Below, in pieces: positions 1-7,966 of a DNA stretch of 38,560 nucleotides; position 1 is the first letter of the stretch; every line of letters begins with the position of its first letter. Source of the stretch: Runella sp. (lineage in GTDB: Bacteria > Bacteroidota > Bacteroidia > Cytophagales > Spirosomataceae); contig NZ_JAIXST010000171.1 of the NCBI RefSeq assembly GCF_027484545.1, forward strand, positions 1-38,560. Direction: 5' to 3'. Made by a program: the position numbers and the translations under genes. The notes beneath the pieces were generated by a model, which was not told the origin of the DNA, ran no database searches, and saw nothing but the letters and a program-made list of their open reading frames with translations.

Positions 1-117
1 TCTTAAAGCGAGAGCCGACTGAAATGAGTTTGGCTCGTAAGCGAAAGAAAGCCGCTCGCGACGATGCTTACCTTAAAACCCTGTTAAACCAACTTAACAC
101 TTGATGCAATCACCCTA
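1..117 (+). mobile_element. 3' end of an ISAs1-like insertion sequence (partial)
   Basis: The window opens inside an insertion sequence, and only its last ~117 bp are present. The transposase C-terminus ends at 104. About 10 bp later comes CACCCTA (111-117); its reverse complement begins TAGGGTG, which would suit a terminal inverted repeat beginning with a GGG core. The exact right end (116-118) is inferred, because the left end and the target duplication lie outside the window. Immediately after it begins an open frame that reads like the interior of a surface protein, which is what an insertion into a gene would leave. Confidence 0.5.
3..104 (+). CDS. ISAs1-family-like transposase, C-terminal fragment
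   Basis: An open frame enters from the left edge and stops at TGA 102-104. The visible residues end in a basic tail (MSLARKRKKAARDD, then AYLKTLLNQLNT). This resembles the C-termini of ISAs1/H-repeat DDE transposases, which commonly end with an S-x-K-x-KRKKA-x-xDxxYL pattern. The catalytic DDE core is outside the window, so activity cannot be judged. The family call rests on about 33 residues and is moderate. The gene would encode the enzyme that moves the element whose right end follows. Confidence 0.5.
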   Translation, partial: LKREPTEMSLARKRKKAARDDAYLKTLLNQLNT

Positions 118-743
118 ATCAGCAGGGCCTTCTTCCTGGTCAAACTCCAGTGAGTCCTTTTGGCGTTGCTACCCCGGCAGGACAACCCTATAAAGCTGCG
201 CCCTCGAATTATTCAGGCACTGAAACAGTGAGCAGTTATGATAGCGATGTAGTAGATTGGGTACTCGTTTCGTTAAGAACAAACATAAGCGATGCCAATT
301 CGGTCGTTTACAAATCGGCTGCTTTACTTCGAAAAACGGGAACGGTTACCCTTGTATCAGCATGTCCCTTACTCAACCCGTCCCAGTCTTATTCCGTTGT
401 AGTCGAACACAGGTCACACATTGGAGCAGCCTCTCATCAGCCTATTGCCATTGTAGCCAATAAAATTACGTATGATTTTACGCTTCAGCAGTCCTATATT
501 CCAATAAACGTCCCTTCTTCTGGTCAACAAAAAGTAGGATCAGTCTATTGTCTATTTGCGGGAGATTGCAGTAAGGCGTCTTTCTCTGAAATCAATGCAA
601 ACGATGCTACTATTTGGAGAACCGACAATGGCAAATTTCCTCGTTATCAGCTTACTGATTTTAATCTGGATGGAAATATTAATGCCAATGATGATACAAT
701 ATGGAGAAGGAACAATGGTAAGTTTTCCGGAATTACTTTTTAA
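105..743 (+). pseudogene. 5'-truncated surface protein with C-terminal dockerin-like repeats
   Basis: The frame is open from just after the transposase stop to TAA at 741-743. The sequence from about 117 (QQGLLPGQTPVSPFGV) has no signal peptide and reads like the middle of a protein. The first possible start is a GTG at 150. Residues up to ~140 contain the motif VVDWVLVSLRTN, seen in large secreted Cytophagales proteins. The C-terminus carries two dockerin-like segments: INANDATIWRTDNGKF, and FNLDGNINANDDTIW followed by RRNNGKF. The second has a calcium-loop-like D-x-N-x-D-G spacing. In cellulosome-type systems dockerins bind cohesins, and the next gene has a cohesin-like region. I infer that the IS insertion removed the 5' part, so the gene is probably dead unless the GTG is used, in which case the product would lack an export signal. 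Confidence 0.6.
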
Positions 744-772
744 AATTGGCACATTTATTGCACTATAAACCA

Positions 773-791
773 AGGAGATAAAACATCTCCT
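773..791. other. Small hairpin between the two surface-protein genes
   Basis: AGGAGAT (773-779) pairs perfectly with ATCTCCT (785-791) around a 5-nt AAAAC loop. No T-run follows on either strand, so it is not a convincing intrinsic terminator. It lies 32 bp before the next start codon and could affect the 5' leader or mRNA end of its neighbours. No function is assigned. Confidence 0.3.
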
Positions 792-822
792 CTCAAAAAT
801 TGGACCAAATTTTTCATTTCTT

Positions 823-2004
823 ATGAAAAAGTTTCTAACTCAATCTCTTTTTATTATTGCAAGCCTATTAGTACTATCTACGCTTGCCAAAGCTCAAACA
901 TCTGCGGGACGTTATGAAGTACGGCTTGTACATAATTCTTTCGACTGTGTAAAAGATTCCGTAAAAGTCTGTTTAGAGATTCGAGCGACCTCTGCCGATA
1001 GCGCGTTTGTAATGGGGAGTGCTAATATTTACCTCGCTTTCCAAAACAATCAACTCGTTGCTCCGGTCATTAATAGTTATTCTAATTTTCATGATACTAA
1101 CATTTATTCTTTTGTAGATTTAGTACCCACAGTAGGTGCTAATTCAACAATCGTAAGTCTTAATATCGTGAATAATGGGCGAAATGGCGCGGGTACAACC
1201 GTTGGAACAAATTGGATGCCAATTGCGTGCCTTAGATTTGGCATAGCAGCTGCTAATCAGACAAAATGCTACAGTTTATCTATTAATGCCTCCCAGCCAT
1301 CTACCGTCGTAACCCGAGCGTTTCCTAATCCATTGAACCCAGCAGGACTTTCATCAACACTGGAAATATCTCAAGGCTCTTTGACTTCGATTACCAATCA
1401 ATGCCCAACAACGCCGATAGCCACATTATCAGGAGGCGGAACAATTGCTTCGGGAGGCAGTGCCAATCTGGTTATCACTTCCCAAAATAATGTACTTCCC
1501 GCTACAGTGGTAATAAGCGGAGGTGCAGGAACAGTAACCCTTACCTCTGTTGATCCCAGTAAGACACTTTCGGTATCACCCACCCAAAATACAAGTTATA
1601 CCATTCAAAGCGTGTCAGGAGAATGCGGTACGGGAAGCGGACAAGGTACTGCCACAGTTACGTTAGCCCCTTGTACTGCACCTATAGTTACCTTGTCGGG
1701 AGGCGGAACAATTGCTTCGGGAGGCAGTGCCAATCTGGTTATCACTTCCCAAAATAATGTACTTCCCGCTACAGTGGTAATAAGTGGAGGTGCAGGAACG
1801 GTAACACTTACCTCTGTTGACCCCAGTAAGACACTTTCGGTATCACCTACCCAAAATACAAGTTATACCATCCAAAGTGTAACAGGTGCATGTGGCGCAG
1901 GAAGCGGTCAGGGAAGTGCGTCGGTAGCAGTAACAGGAGGTCCGGACCCCAATCCTTGCCCTCCGGGCAAATGTGTTCCTTTGACGGTTCGAATACTGAA
2001 ATAG
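823..2004 (+). CDS. Secreted cohesin-like protein with two near-identical Ig-like repeats
   Basis: The 393-residue protein starts with a signal peptide (MKKFLTQSLFIIASLLVLS..., cleavage probably after AKAQ near residue 25). Residues ~25-190 form a beta-rich region resembling cohesin-type domains: a VRL...VCLEIRATS start, then FVMGSANIYLAF. Residues ~200-375 hold two copies of an 89-residue Ser/Thr/Gly-rich module (LSGGGTIASGGSANLV ... NTSYTIQSV), of the kind found in surface adhesins. The end, CPPGKCVPLTVRILK, matches a tail common in Cytophagales surface proteins; a full type IX sorting domain is not evident. It lies 80 bp downstream of the dockerin-like gene in the same direction, so the two products may once have worked together (inference). 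It is convergent with meaB, the two stops being 3 bp apart with no terminator seen. Confidence 0.7.
   Translation: MKKFLTQSLFIIASLLVLSTLAKAQTSAGRYEVRLVHNSFDCVKDSVKVCLEIRATSADSAFVMGSANIYLAFQNNQLVAPVINSYSNFHDTNIYSFVDLVPTVGANSTIVSLNIVNNGRNGAGTTVGTNWMPIACLRFGIAAANQTKCYSLSINASQPSTVVTRAFPNPLNPAGLSSTLEISQGSLTSITNQCPTTPIATLSGGGTIASGGSANLVITSQNNVLPATVVISGGAGTVTLTSVDPSKTLSVSPTQNTSYTIQSVSGECGTGSGQGTATVTLAPCTAPIVTLSGGGTIASGGSANLVITSQNNVLPATVVISGGAGTVTLTSVDPSKTLSVSPTQNTSYTIQSVTGACGAGSGQGSASVAVTGGPDPNPCPPGKCVPLTVRILK
1432..1613 (+). repeat. Intragenic tandem repeat, copy 1 (unit spacing 267 bp)
   Basis: This 182-bp segment recurs at 1699-1880, exactly 267 bp (89 codons) downstream. The two copies differ at seven bases that I could count, all at third codon positions and all synonymous, so the encoded 60-odd residues are identical. 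The less conserved remainder of each 267-bp unit holds the variable loops (GECGTGSGQG versus GACGAGSGQG). Confidence 0.9.
1699..1880 (+). repeat. Intragenic tandem repeat, copy 2
   Basis: Second copy of the segment at 1432-1613. The copies are about 96% identical at the DNA level with identical translation. It encodes the second Ig-like module of the secreted protein at 823-2004. Confidence 0.9.
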
Positions 2005-2007
2005 GAA

Positions 2008-2991
2008 TCAATGCTTAAAAATATCCAATAGATAAGTGGCTGCTCGAATGGGCAGCCATTTTTCGTTTTGGACATTTGCTTCTATCTCAGGCAGCTTTTC
2101 TTTAACTTCCAAATGGTGATAAAACTGTTCTTCTAACGCATAGCGAATGAGGCTGTACATCCATTCCAAATTTTGGCGTTGGCGATTTTGTAGATATGCT
2201 CCATTACTTCTTACCAATGAATAATAATCCGATATCATTTCCCAAATTTCACTCAATCCTCTTTTTTCAAGTGCTGAACAAGTTTTTACTTGTGGAAACC
2301 AACTATTCTCGGCAGGTGGAAACAAATGAAACGCATTTTGGTATTCAGCTACGGCTCGTTGGGTTGCCGTTTGATTCTCCCCATCAGCTTTCGTAATCAC
2401 CACTGCATCAGCCATTTCCATAATCCCCTTTTTAATTCCCTGAAGCTCATCTCCCGCGCCTGCAAGCATCAAAAGCAGGAAGAAATCCACCATTCCTTTC
2501 ACTAACGTTTCTGATTGCCCCACGCCTACCGTCTCTACAAATACCACATCAAAGCCTGCGGCTTCACAGAGAAGCATTGTTTCGCGTGTTTTGTTGGCCA
2601 CTCCTCCCAATGAACCACCCGAAGGAGAAGGGCGAATGTAAGCCAAAGGATCATGAGCAAGCTCTTCCATACGGGTTTTATCACCCATAATACTTCCTTT
2701 AGAGCGTTGACTTGTAGGGTCAATGGCCAACACAGCCAGTTTTTTCCCTGAAGCTGTCAGCTGTTTTCCAAAAGATTCAATAAAGGTACTCTTTCCTACA
2801 CCGGGTACACCTGTAATGCCAATGCGCATGGCATAACCGGCATGTGGAAGAATTTGTTCGAGAACTTGTTGTGACAGGATTTTATCGGAAGGTAATTGAC
2901 TCTCAATAAGTGTAATGGCCCGGCTGAGTATCATTCGGTTGCCCGACAATACCCCTTCTACATAAGCTTCGACGGAGAGACGATTTTGCAA
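2008..2991 (-). CDS. meaB: MeaB/ArgK-type G3E GTPase, methylmalonyl-CoA mutase chaperone
   Basis: MeaB is a cytoplasmic GTPase that gates loading of adenosylcobalamin into methylmalonyl-CoA mutase and removes damaged cofactor. Visible motifs are the P-loop GVPGVGKST (61-69), the switch-region IDPTSQRSKGSIMGDKTRM (89-107), SPSGGSLGGVANKTRE (121-136), ETVGVGQSE (152-160) and the guanine-specificity TKAD (199-202). The length of 327 is usual for the family. The start is unusual: the codon at 2991 is TTG, an in-frame stop lies just upstream (3007-3009), and no ATG precedes the conserved LSVEAYVEGVLSGNR stretch. The start is therefore TTG, or ATT two codons earlier. No mutase gene is in this window, so its partner is encoded elsewhere. 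Confidence 0.92.
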   Translation of the reverse strand: MQNRLSVEAYVEGVLSGNRMILSRAITLIESQLPSDKILSQQVLEQILPHAGYAMRIGITGVPGVGKSTFIESFGKQLTASGKKLAVLAIDPTSQRSKGSIMGDKTRMEELAHDPLAYIRPSPSGGSLGGVANKTRETMLLCEAAGFDVVFVETVGVGQSETLVKGMVDFFLLLMLAGAGDELQGIKKGIMEMADAVVITKADGENQTATQRAVAEYQNAFHLFPPAENSWFPQVKTCSALEKRGLSEIWEMISDYYSLVRSNGAYLQNRQRQNLEWMYSLIRYALEEQFYHHLEVKEKLPEIEANVQNEKWLPIRAATYLLDIFKH

Positions 2992-3070
2992 AGGAATACT
3001 TGCAGTTTACAATCAATAGGCAGTAATTCTCGGTAAAAATAACAGACTGAAACATACCTGCAAATCTAAT

Positions 3071-3766
3071 TTACTCCGATTCATCATCTGCCGGCTCATG
3101 AACCAAAAAAGCTTCGGCCCATAATAAATCTTCGGGAGTTGTAATCTTAATATTTTCGTACGCGCCTTCAACAAGTGTAGTAGGATAACCTACATGGTTA
3201 ATAACACTGGCACAGTCGGTAAACGAACCTTGCTCAGGGGTATCGAACGCAAGTCGCATCCAATCCAATCGAAATGTTTGGGGAGTTTGAATAAGACGAT
3301 AACCCGTACGGTCAACGGCCTGATTCGTACCATTTTCCTCAGCCAATCGCAAAGAATCTTTTAAGGGAACACTCGTAACTGCGGCTCCCTTTTCGGCAGC
3401 AATTTCAAAACCTTTAGCAATGATTTCAGGAGTTACAAAAGGCCGAACCCCATCGTGGACGGCTACTAATCCTTCTTTGGCAGTAATTCTTTTCAGTCCA
3501 TTTTTAACGGATTGAAAGCGGCTGTTACCTCCCGTAACAGTCACAATAGCAGGGTAAAATTTATGCTTATCACACAGTGCGTACCAAGCCTTCATTTCGT
3601 TAGCCGGGAGAACCAGAATAATTTGAAGAGAAGAGTCATACGCGATAAACCGCTCTAACGTATGAATCAGAATGGGCTTCCCTCCTATCAACATAAATTG
3701 TTTGGGAGTTTTCTTACCCATTCTTGTACCGCTTCCTCCGGCTACGACAATGGCAAATTTCGTCAT
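3071..3766 (-). CDS. ispD: 2-C-methyl-D-erythritol 4-phosphate cytidylyltransferase
   Basis: IspD joins CTP and MEP to give CDP-ME, the third step of the non-mevalonate isoprenoid pathway in the cytoplasm. The 231-residue protein shows the nucleotide-binding N-terminus AGGSGTRMG (9-17) with the following K-x-PKQF, the GGNSRFQSV segment (79-87) and HDGVRPF (104-110), all diagnostic for the family. The start lies only 4 bp after the queA stop on the same strand, so the two are almost certainly co-transcribed as queA-ispD. This pairing has no obvious metabolic logic. No separate promoter was seen. Confidence 0.95.
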   Translation of the reverse strand: MTKFAIVVAGGSGTRMGKKTPKQFMLIGGKPILIHTLERFIAYDSSLQIILVLPANEMKAWYALCDKHKFYPAIVTVTGGNSRFQSVKNGLKRITAKEGLVAVHDGVRPFVTPEIIAKGFEIAAEKGAAVTSVPLKDSLRLAEENGTNQAVDRTGYRLIQTPQTFRLDWMRLAFDTPEQGSFTDCASVINHVGYPTTLVEGAYENIKITTPEDLLWAEAFLVHEPADDESE

Positions 3767-3770
3767 TTGA

Positions 3771-4814
3771 TTAAAGAATCAACATTGCATCGCCGTAGCT
3801 GAAAAACTTATATTTCTCCTGCATCGCTATATCATACGCTTCTTTAATAAGTTCATGGCCTCCAAAAGCAGAAGTCATCATCATTAAAATAGATTCGGGT
3901 AAATGAAAGTTGGTCAACAGGCAATTGGAAATCTTGAAATCGTAGGGAGGGAAAATAAATTTATCGGTCCATCCTTCAAATGATTTAACGCGGTTATTCG
4001 CCGACACAGATGATTCAAGTGCTTTAAGCGACGTAGTACCAATAGCACAAACTTTTTTGTTGTTATCCAGCGCCTGATTAATTATCTGAGCACTGGCGTC
4101 GGTAATAGCGAAGTTTTCTGAATCAGTTTTGTGTTTGGTCAAGTCTTCTACATCCACTTGGCGGAATGTTCCCACTCCTACATGCAATGTAATTGGAGTA
4201 AAGTGAATACCCTTTATTTCCATGCGTCGTTGAATGACTTTTGTAAAGTGCATACCCGCCGTAGGAGCAGCGACAGCCCCCACATGTTGCGCAAAAATAG
4301 TTTGATAACGCTCACGGTCAGCATCTTCTACCTTACGATTTATGTCACGGGGTAGTGGTGTTTCACCCAATTCATCGATTGCGCGCATCAACTCTTCGTG
4401 ATTTCCATCGTATAAAAACCGAATCGTACGTCCGCGAGACGTGGTATTATCAATGACTTCCGCCACTAAATCGCTATCGCCGAAATACAGCTTGTTACCT
4501 ACCCGAATTTTACGGGCGGGATCAACAAGTACATCCCAAAGACGCATTTCTCGATTCAATTCACGCAATAAAAATACTTCGATTTTGGCACCTGTTTTTT
4601 CCTTTTGGCCATACAAACGAGCCGGAAAAACTTTAGTGTCATTAACAACCATTACATCACCTTCACTAAAGTAATCTATGATTTCGGAGAATTTCTTGTG
4701 TTCAATTTTCTTAGTTTGACGATTTACCACCATTAGGCGGGATTCGCCACGGTCGGCAGGATAGAGCGCAATTAGGCTCTGGGGAAGGTCAAACTTAAAC
4801 TCAGACAGTTTCAT
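3771..4814 (-). CDS. queA: S-adenosylmethionine:tRNA ribosyltransferase-isomerase
   Basis: QueA transfers and isomerises the ribose moiety of SAM onto 7-aminomethyl-7-deazaguanine in tRNA, giving epoxyqueuosine in the queuosine pathway. The 347-residue protein has the family hallmarks: N-terminal [32 protein letters not shown], the [10 protein letters not shown] motif and the [11 protein letters not shown] motif, and C-terminal [16 protein letters not shown]. Length is normal. It is the first gene of a two-gene unit with ispD. A perfect -7 element (TACTTTTG on the coding strand) lies about 42 bp upstream. Confidence 0.96.
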   Translation of the reverse strand: MKLSEFKFDLPQSLIALYPADRGESRLMVVNRQTKKIEHKKFSEIIDYFSEGDVMVVNDTKVFPARLYGQKEKTGAKIEVFLLRELNREMRLWDVLVDPARKIRVGNKLYFGDSDLVAEVIDNTTSRGRTIRFLYDGNHEELMRAIDELGETPLPRDINRKVEDADRERYQTIFAQHVGAVAAPTAGMHFTKVIQRRMEIKGIHFTPITLHVGVGTFRQVDVEDLTKHKTDSENFAITDASAQIINQALDNNKKVCAIGTTSLKALESSVSANNRVKSFEGWTDKFIFPPYDFKISNCLLTNFHLPESILMMMTSAFGGHELIKEAYDIAMQEKYKFFSYGDAMLIL

Positions 4815-4855
4815 ATATCTTTTTATCTAAAAGACACCTCAAAAAATTAAGACCG

Positions 4856-4863
4856 CAAAAGTA
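4856..4863 (-). promoter_or_regulatory. Candidate -7 element of the queA-ispD promoter
   Basis: The coding strand reads TACTTTTG, matching the Bacteroidota sigma-ABfr -7 consensus TAnnTTTG. It lies about 42 bp before the queA start. No good TTG is found 19-21 bp further upstream, so the -33 element is weak or absent and the call is tentative. Confidence 0.35.
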
Positions 4864-4939
4864 CTAATAAAGTCGCTATAATCAGCCACTTCGGTTCTTT
4901 TTTTTAGATATAACTGGCTTTATCAGGGTAGTAAGTGCA

Positions 4940-5503
4940 TTAGGGAGCTACTGTGATGCTAAAAGTCACGTTTACGTCGTCGCTCCCAGGTGTGATAGTG
5001 CCATTTTTAACTGGTTGCCCATTGATTGGAGGTTGATGACGCAACTGAACTCGTAATGTTCCCATATTGGTAAAACTCGTTATGACAGTGCCCGTAAGTC
5101 CTAAAGGAAAATTGCGACTGTCTTTATCTCCTGCAGTATAGGTAAACAAACTGGAAGGGATAGGTGTAAATGCGATTAAATGTTTGTCAGCTTCGGATTG
5201 AATATCAGCTGTTTTATTAACGGCAGGTGTGCTGCTTTCATCCAGAAATTCTACATCCAGTTTATAAGTACGGCTTGCACGTAAAACAATAGAGGTGATT
5301 GTCGGCGCATTTCCTCCGTCTCCATCCAAATCTTTCCATTGAAACGTTTGGGTGTTGGTCGTTCCGTTTTCGGTAAACTTCAGGCGTACAGTAGTGATCA
5401 ATTCGTTTTCTTCAGCCGGAGTAGGCTGTTCTTTTTTACCACATCCCCCAATGAATAATAAAATTGCCAAAAACAAGGGTACTTTCGTAGGTAATTGCTT
5501 CAT
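4940..5503 (-). CDS. Lipoprotein paired with the TonB receptor
   Basis: The 187-residue protein has a lipoprotein signal (MKQLPTKVPLFLAILLFIGGCGKKE) with the lipobox Cys at residue 21, so it is predicted to be membrane-anchored in the envelope. The rest is beta-rich, with an acidic DLDGDGGNAP segment (around 60-69) and a C-terminal run of alternating residues (VNVTFSITVAP) typical of a beta-sandwich. I do not recognise a named domain. It starts 33 bp downstream of the TonB-receptor stop on the same strand and is very likely its operon partner, perhaps a surface or periplasmic ligand-capture protein (inference). There is no clear terminator between its stop and queA. Confidence 0.7.
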   Translation of the reverse strand: MKQLPTKVPLFLAILLFIGGCGKKEQPTPAEENELITTVRLKFTENGTTNTQTFQWKDLDGDGGNAPTITSIVLRASRTYKLDVEFLDESSTPAVNKTADIQSEADKHLIAFTPIPSSLFTYTAGDKDSRNFPLGLTGTVITSFTNMGTLRVQLRHQPPINGQPVKNGTITPGSDDVNVTFSITVAP

Positions 5504-5536
5504 TTTTGATGAAAAATAAGTTTGAACTATTGGTTT

Positions 5537-7849
5537 TTAAAAGCTCCATTTTAATCGAACTGAACTATTCCTGCCTTGCTCAATCGCGTAGTATCTAAAT
5601 CTATTAAGATAATCTCGATAAGCAGTATCGAACAGATTTTGTACTGTAATGCTCCATTGAAGAACTTTCCCTTTGGATAAAGGCAAATCTCCCCCTGCAA
5701 CTACTGACCAGAGATGATAGGCCGCAGGCGGCTCCATGAAATCGCTGTTGGGCGGTACACGCCGCTGCCTGTCTACCCAAAGATGATTTAATGAGAAATA
5801 CGTGTTATCACATTTCAATGCTTTTCCCAATTGCCAACGCAGTCCACTTTCAAGACGATTGGCGGGAATTAATACCAAATAATTGTTTTGTCGAAGGTCG
5901 TAAGCACGTAAATAGGCCAATTTTTGAGTATGTATGAGTTTGTTAGTGATGATTTCCCATTCAGTATCTACATCAATGCCCGTAAAAACTGCCTGCGTTT
6001 GAACATTTTTAAAATAGGGGAAAGCACCCCGTATTGTTAAAATGGGTTCTGCCTGAGGTTTAAGGTAAATAAAATTCTGAATCAAATTTCGATAAACTCC
6101 TAATTCAGCCCGAAAGCGCTTGTGAGTATAATCAACACTGCCGATCAAATTGTACGCTACTTCGGGTTTCAATTGGTCGTCGCCTTCTTCGTAGGCGGCG
6201 GCCCCGTGGTGCACACCCTTGCTGTATAATTCGCTTGGGTTAGGCGGTCGCCAAGCTGTCCCAAAATTGACCCGAAAAGAAAGCCCTTCTCTTGCTGTAT
6301 GTACCACTCCTGATGTGCCTGACCAACTACCAAAGTAGTGTAGACGAGGGTCCAACGTCGTTCCAATAAATTGAAAAACGTCTAATTTTCTCCAATCATA
6401 CCTTACTCCGGCCTCCCATTCCCACTTTTGATGAACAACACGCTCAATCAAAAACAAACCAAGATTTTTTTGCTCAAAATCAGGAATAAGCGGCCGCCCA
6501 TCCGTAAAATTATATTGGTACAAACCGCTTAGACCCACTTGGCCGTTCACTTTACTGGCTATCGGTTTATGTTCAAAGGTTAAATCGCCCGTAAAAGTCG
6601 TTAACCGAAATAAAAGTGCAGGGTTGGTGGTTGCTTGTGGTCCGTGTAAATCATATTCAGCTCGACGGTTATATTGCCGCCCTACAATCAAATTCAATCG
6701 ATTGCCATTGAAATTTCGGAACGTCTTAATTTTCAGCAAATTGTGGCTAATCAGTTGGTTCGGTCGTTCGATTTGGCGATTGAAATCCACTTTAATAAAA
6801 GGCTCTCCATTTTTAATGACATTAAGCAAATCGGAAGTACTGCCGATGTGCGAACCCGAGAAAATGCCTACATTGGTTTGAAATTGACTGTAAAAAGCTT
6901 CCACTCCGACCTTTCCGGTTCGGTAGCCCGCTGTTACTGAAAAGTTTTGTTCCTGTATGCCCGTATTTGCCAGAAAATAATCAGGCGTTCGGATGTTTCC
7001 TCCGTTTTTAAGCGTTCCCTGAATTCGCCAACCAAATCCTTCCCACTTAGGGATTCCTCCCTGCAATGTACCGGAAACTACCCCCATACGAGCGTTGGAA
7101 AATGCAGCCGTATTGAGTTCACCGTTGATTTTACCGTTCTTTGGCAGCTCTTCCGGCTCAACCAGTATAACACCACCAATGGCATCTGATCCATATCGTA
7201 CTCCTGCGGCTCCTTTCACTACCGTCATTCTTTTAGCAATAAAGGGGTCTATTTCGGGCGCGTGTTCAGAGCCCCATTGCTGTCCTTCCTGTCGAATACC
7301 GTTGTTCATAATCAGCACCCGATTGCTGTGCAGGCCATGAATCACGGGCTTAGAAATGGAAGCCCCTGTCTGAAGAACAGTGACTCCCGTAATTTGTTTA
7401 AGTGCATCGCCCAAGGTCTGCCCTCTTGTTTGTTCAAGCGCCTGACCTTGTAAAACCGTACTTTTTTGAGTTAAAGGTGCCTGAATACGCCGAGCTACAA
7501 TCTCGACATCCTGAAGATGAACTTCGTCTTCATTGAGATTAATATCTTCTTCAGCACTGTGTTGGAGCGAAATCGTTGTTTTAATGACTTTGTAACCCAC
7601 AATTCGGCACTCCAACACGTAAGTTCCCTGACAAAGCTGCTCAATTTTATATTGTCCTTGGGCGTCGGTTATCGCATTCCGACCTGTTTCTTTTAGAATT
7701 AGAACAGCTCCGGCAATGGGTTGACGGGTTTCACGGTCTTTCACCACCCCTTTTATCAGACAATGACAATCAGTGAGTGATTGGGCGAACAATGAGTGTG
7801 TTCCCAACCCTCCCAATAACAGTACCCCAAGCAGTAACCAACGATTCAA
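5537..7849 (-). CDS. TonB-dependent outer-membrane receptor, possibly for a metal
   Basis: The 770-residue protein has a signal peptide (cleavage near AQS, residue 23), a carboxypeptidase-regulatory-like domain (~28-115: KGVVKDRETRQPIAGAVLIL), a plug (~125-235) and a 22-strand-type barrel to the C-terminal F. The plug contains HGLHSN (171-176) with RVLIMNNGIRQEGQQWGSEH and HAPEID (196-201), then VVKGAAGVRYGSDAIGGVI. This His-containing arrangement recalls ZnuD-like and related metal receptors, so zinc or another metal is a plausible substrate, but specificity is not proven. A Cys-His-Cys motif (28-30) sits near the mature N-terminus. It is transcribed from a clear promoter overlapped by a palindrome (7882-7896) and followed by its lipoprotein partner. 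Confidence 0.85.
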   Translation of the reverse strand: MNRWLLLGVLLLGGLGTHSLFAQSLTDCHCLIKGVVKDRETRQPIAGAVLILKETGRNAITDAQGQYKIEQLCQGTYVLECRIVGYKVIKTTISLQHSAEEDINLNEDEVHLQDVEIVARRIQAPLTQKSTVLQGQALEQTRGQTLGDALKQITGVTVLQTGASISKPVIHGLHSNRVLIMNNGIRQEGQQWGSEHAPEIDPFIAKRMTVVKGAAGVRYGSDAIGGVILVEPEELPKNGKINGELNTAAFSNARMGVVSGTLQGGIPKWEGFGWRIQGTLKNGGNIRTPDYFLANTGIQEQNFSVTAGYRTGKVGVEAFYSQFQTNVGIFSGSHIGSTSDLLNVIKNGEPFIKVDFNRQIERPNQLISHNLLKIKTFRNFNGNRLNLIVGRQYNRRAEYDLHGPQATTNPALLFRLTTFTGDLTFEHKPIASKVNGQVGLSGLYQYNFTDGRPLIPDFEQKNLGLFLIERVVHQKWEWEAGVRYDWRKLDVFQFIGTTLDPRLHYFGSWSGTSGVVHTAREGLSFRVNFGTAWRPPNPSELYSKGVHHGAAAYEEGDDQLKPEVAYNLIGSVDYTHKRFRAELGVYRNLIQNFIYLKPQAEPILTIRGAFPYFKNVQTQAVFTGIDVDTEWEIITNKLIHTQKLAYLRAYDLRQNNYLVLIPANRLESGLRWQLGKALKCDNTYFSLNHLWVDRQRRVPPNSDFMEPPAAYHLWSVVAGGDLPLSKGKVLQWSITVQNLFDTAYRDYLNRFRYYAIEQGRNSSVRLKWSF

Positions 7850-7866
7850 TTTTTACGTATTTTTCA

Positions 7867-7898
7867 CAAAGGTAACTCAAATGCAACTTTGTTGCAAA
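7867..7898 (-). promoter_or_regulatory. Promoter of the TonB receptor-lipoprotein operon
   Basis: On the coding strand, TTTG (7898-7895) is followed after 20 bp by TACCTTTG (7874-7867). This matches the Bacteroidota TTG-N~20-TAnnTTTG promoter well. The predicted transcription start is around 7862, leaving a leader of roughly 13 nt before the ATG at 7849. Confidence 0.65.
7882..7896. promoter_or_regulatory. Palindromic operator TGCAAC-TTT-GTTGCA
   Basis: This is a perfect inverted repeat with 6-bp arms around a 3-bp centre, placed between the -33 and -7 elements of the receptor promoter. A protein bound here would block RNA polymerase. The geometry fits a dimeric repressor of the Fur/Zur type, and the receptor looks metal-related, so a Zur-like repressor is my leading guess. 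The regulator is not in the window. Confidence 0.55.
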
Positions 7899-7910
7899 CA
7901 ATAATTTTAC

Positions 7911-7963
7911 ATAAAAAAGCCTGTCGGGTTTCTACTGATAATCAGGACAAACCGAACAGGCTT
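7911..7963 (-). terminator. Intrinsic terminator after the MORN-like gene
   Basis: Arms AAGCCTGTCGGGTTT (7917-7931) and AAACCGAACAGGCTT (7949-7963) pair except for two internal mismatches. The coding strand then continues with a T-run (plus-strand A-run 7913-7918). It starts 4 bp after the stop at 7967 and ends the minus-strand transcript before the receptor promoter. Confidence 0.75.
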
Positions 7964-7966
7964 CTA

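Noticed and set aside
773-791. Hairpin 773-791 as a rho-independent terminator
   Set aside because: No T-run follows on either strand, so it is reported only as a hairpin.
1432-1880. Direct repeats as a possible CRISPR array
   Set aside because: The repeats are two 182-bp coding units with protein-level conservation, not short repeats with unique spacers.
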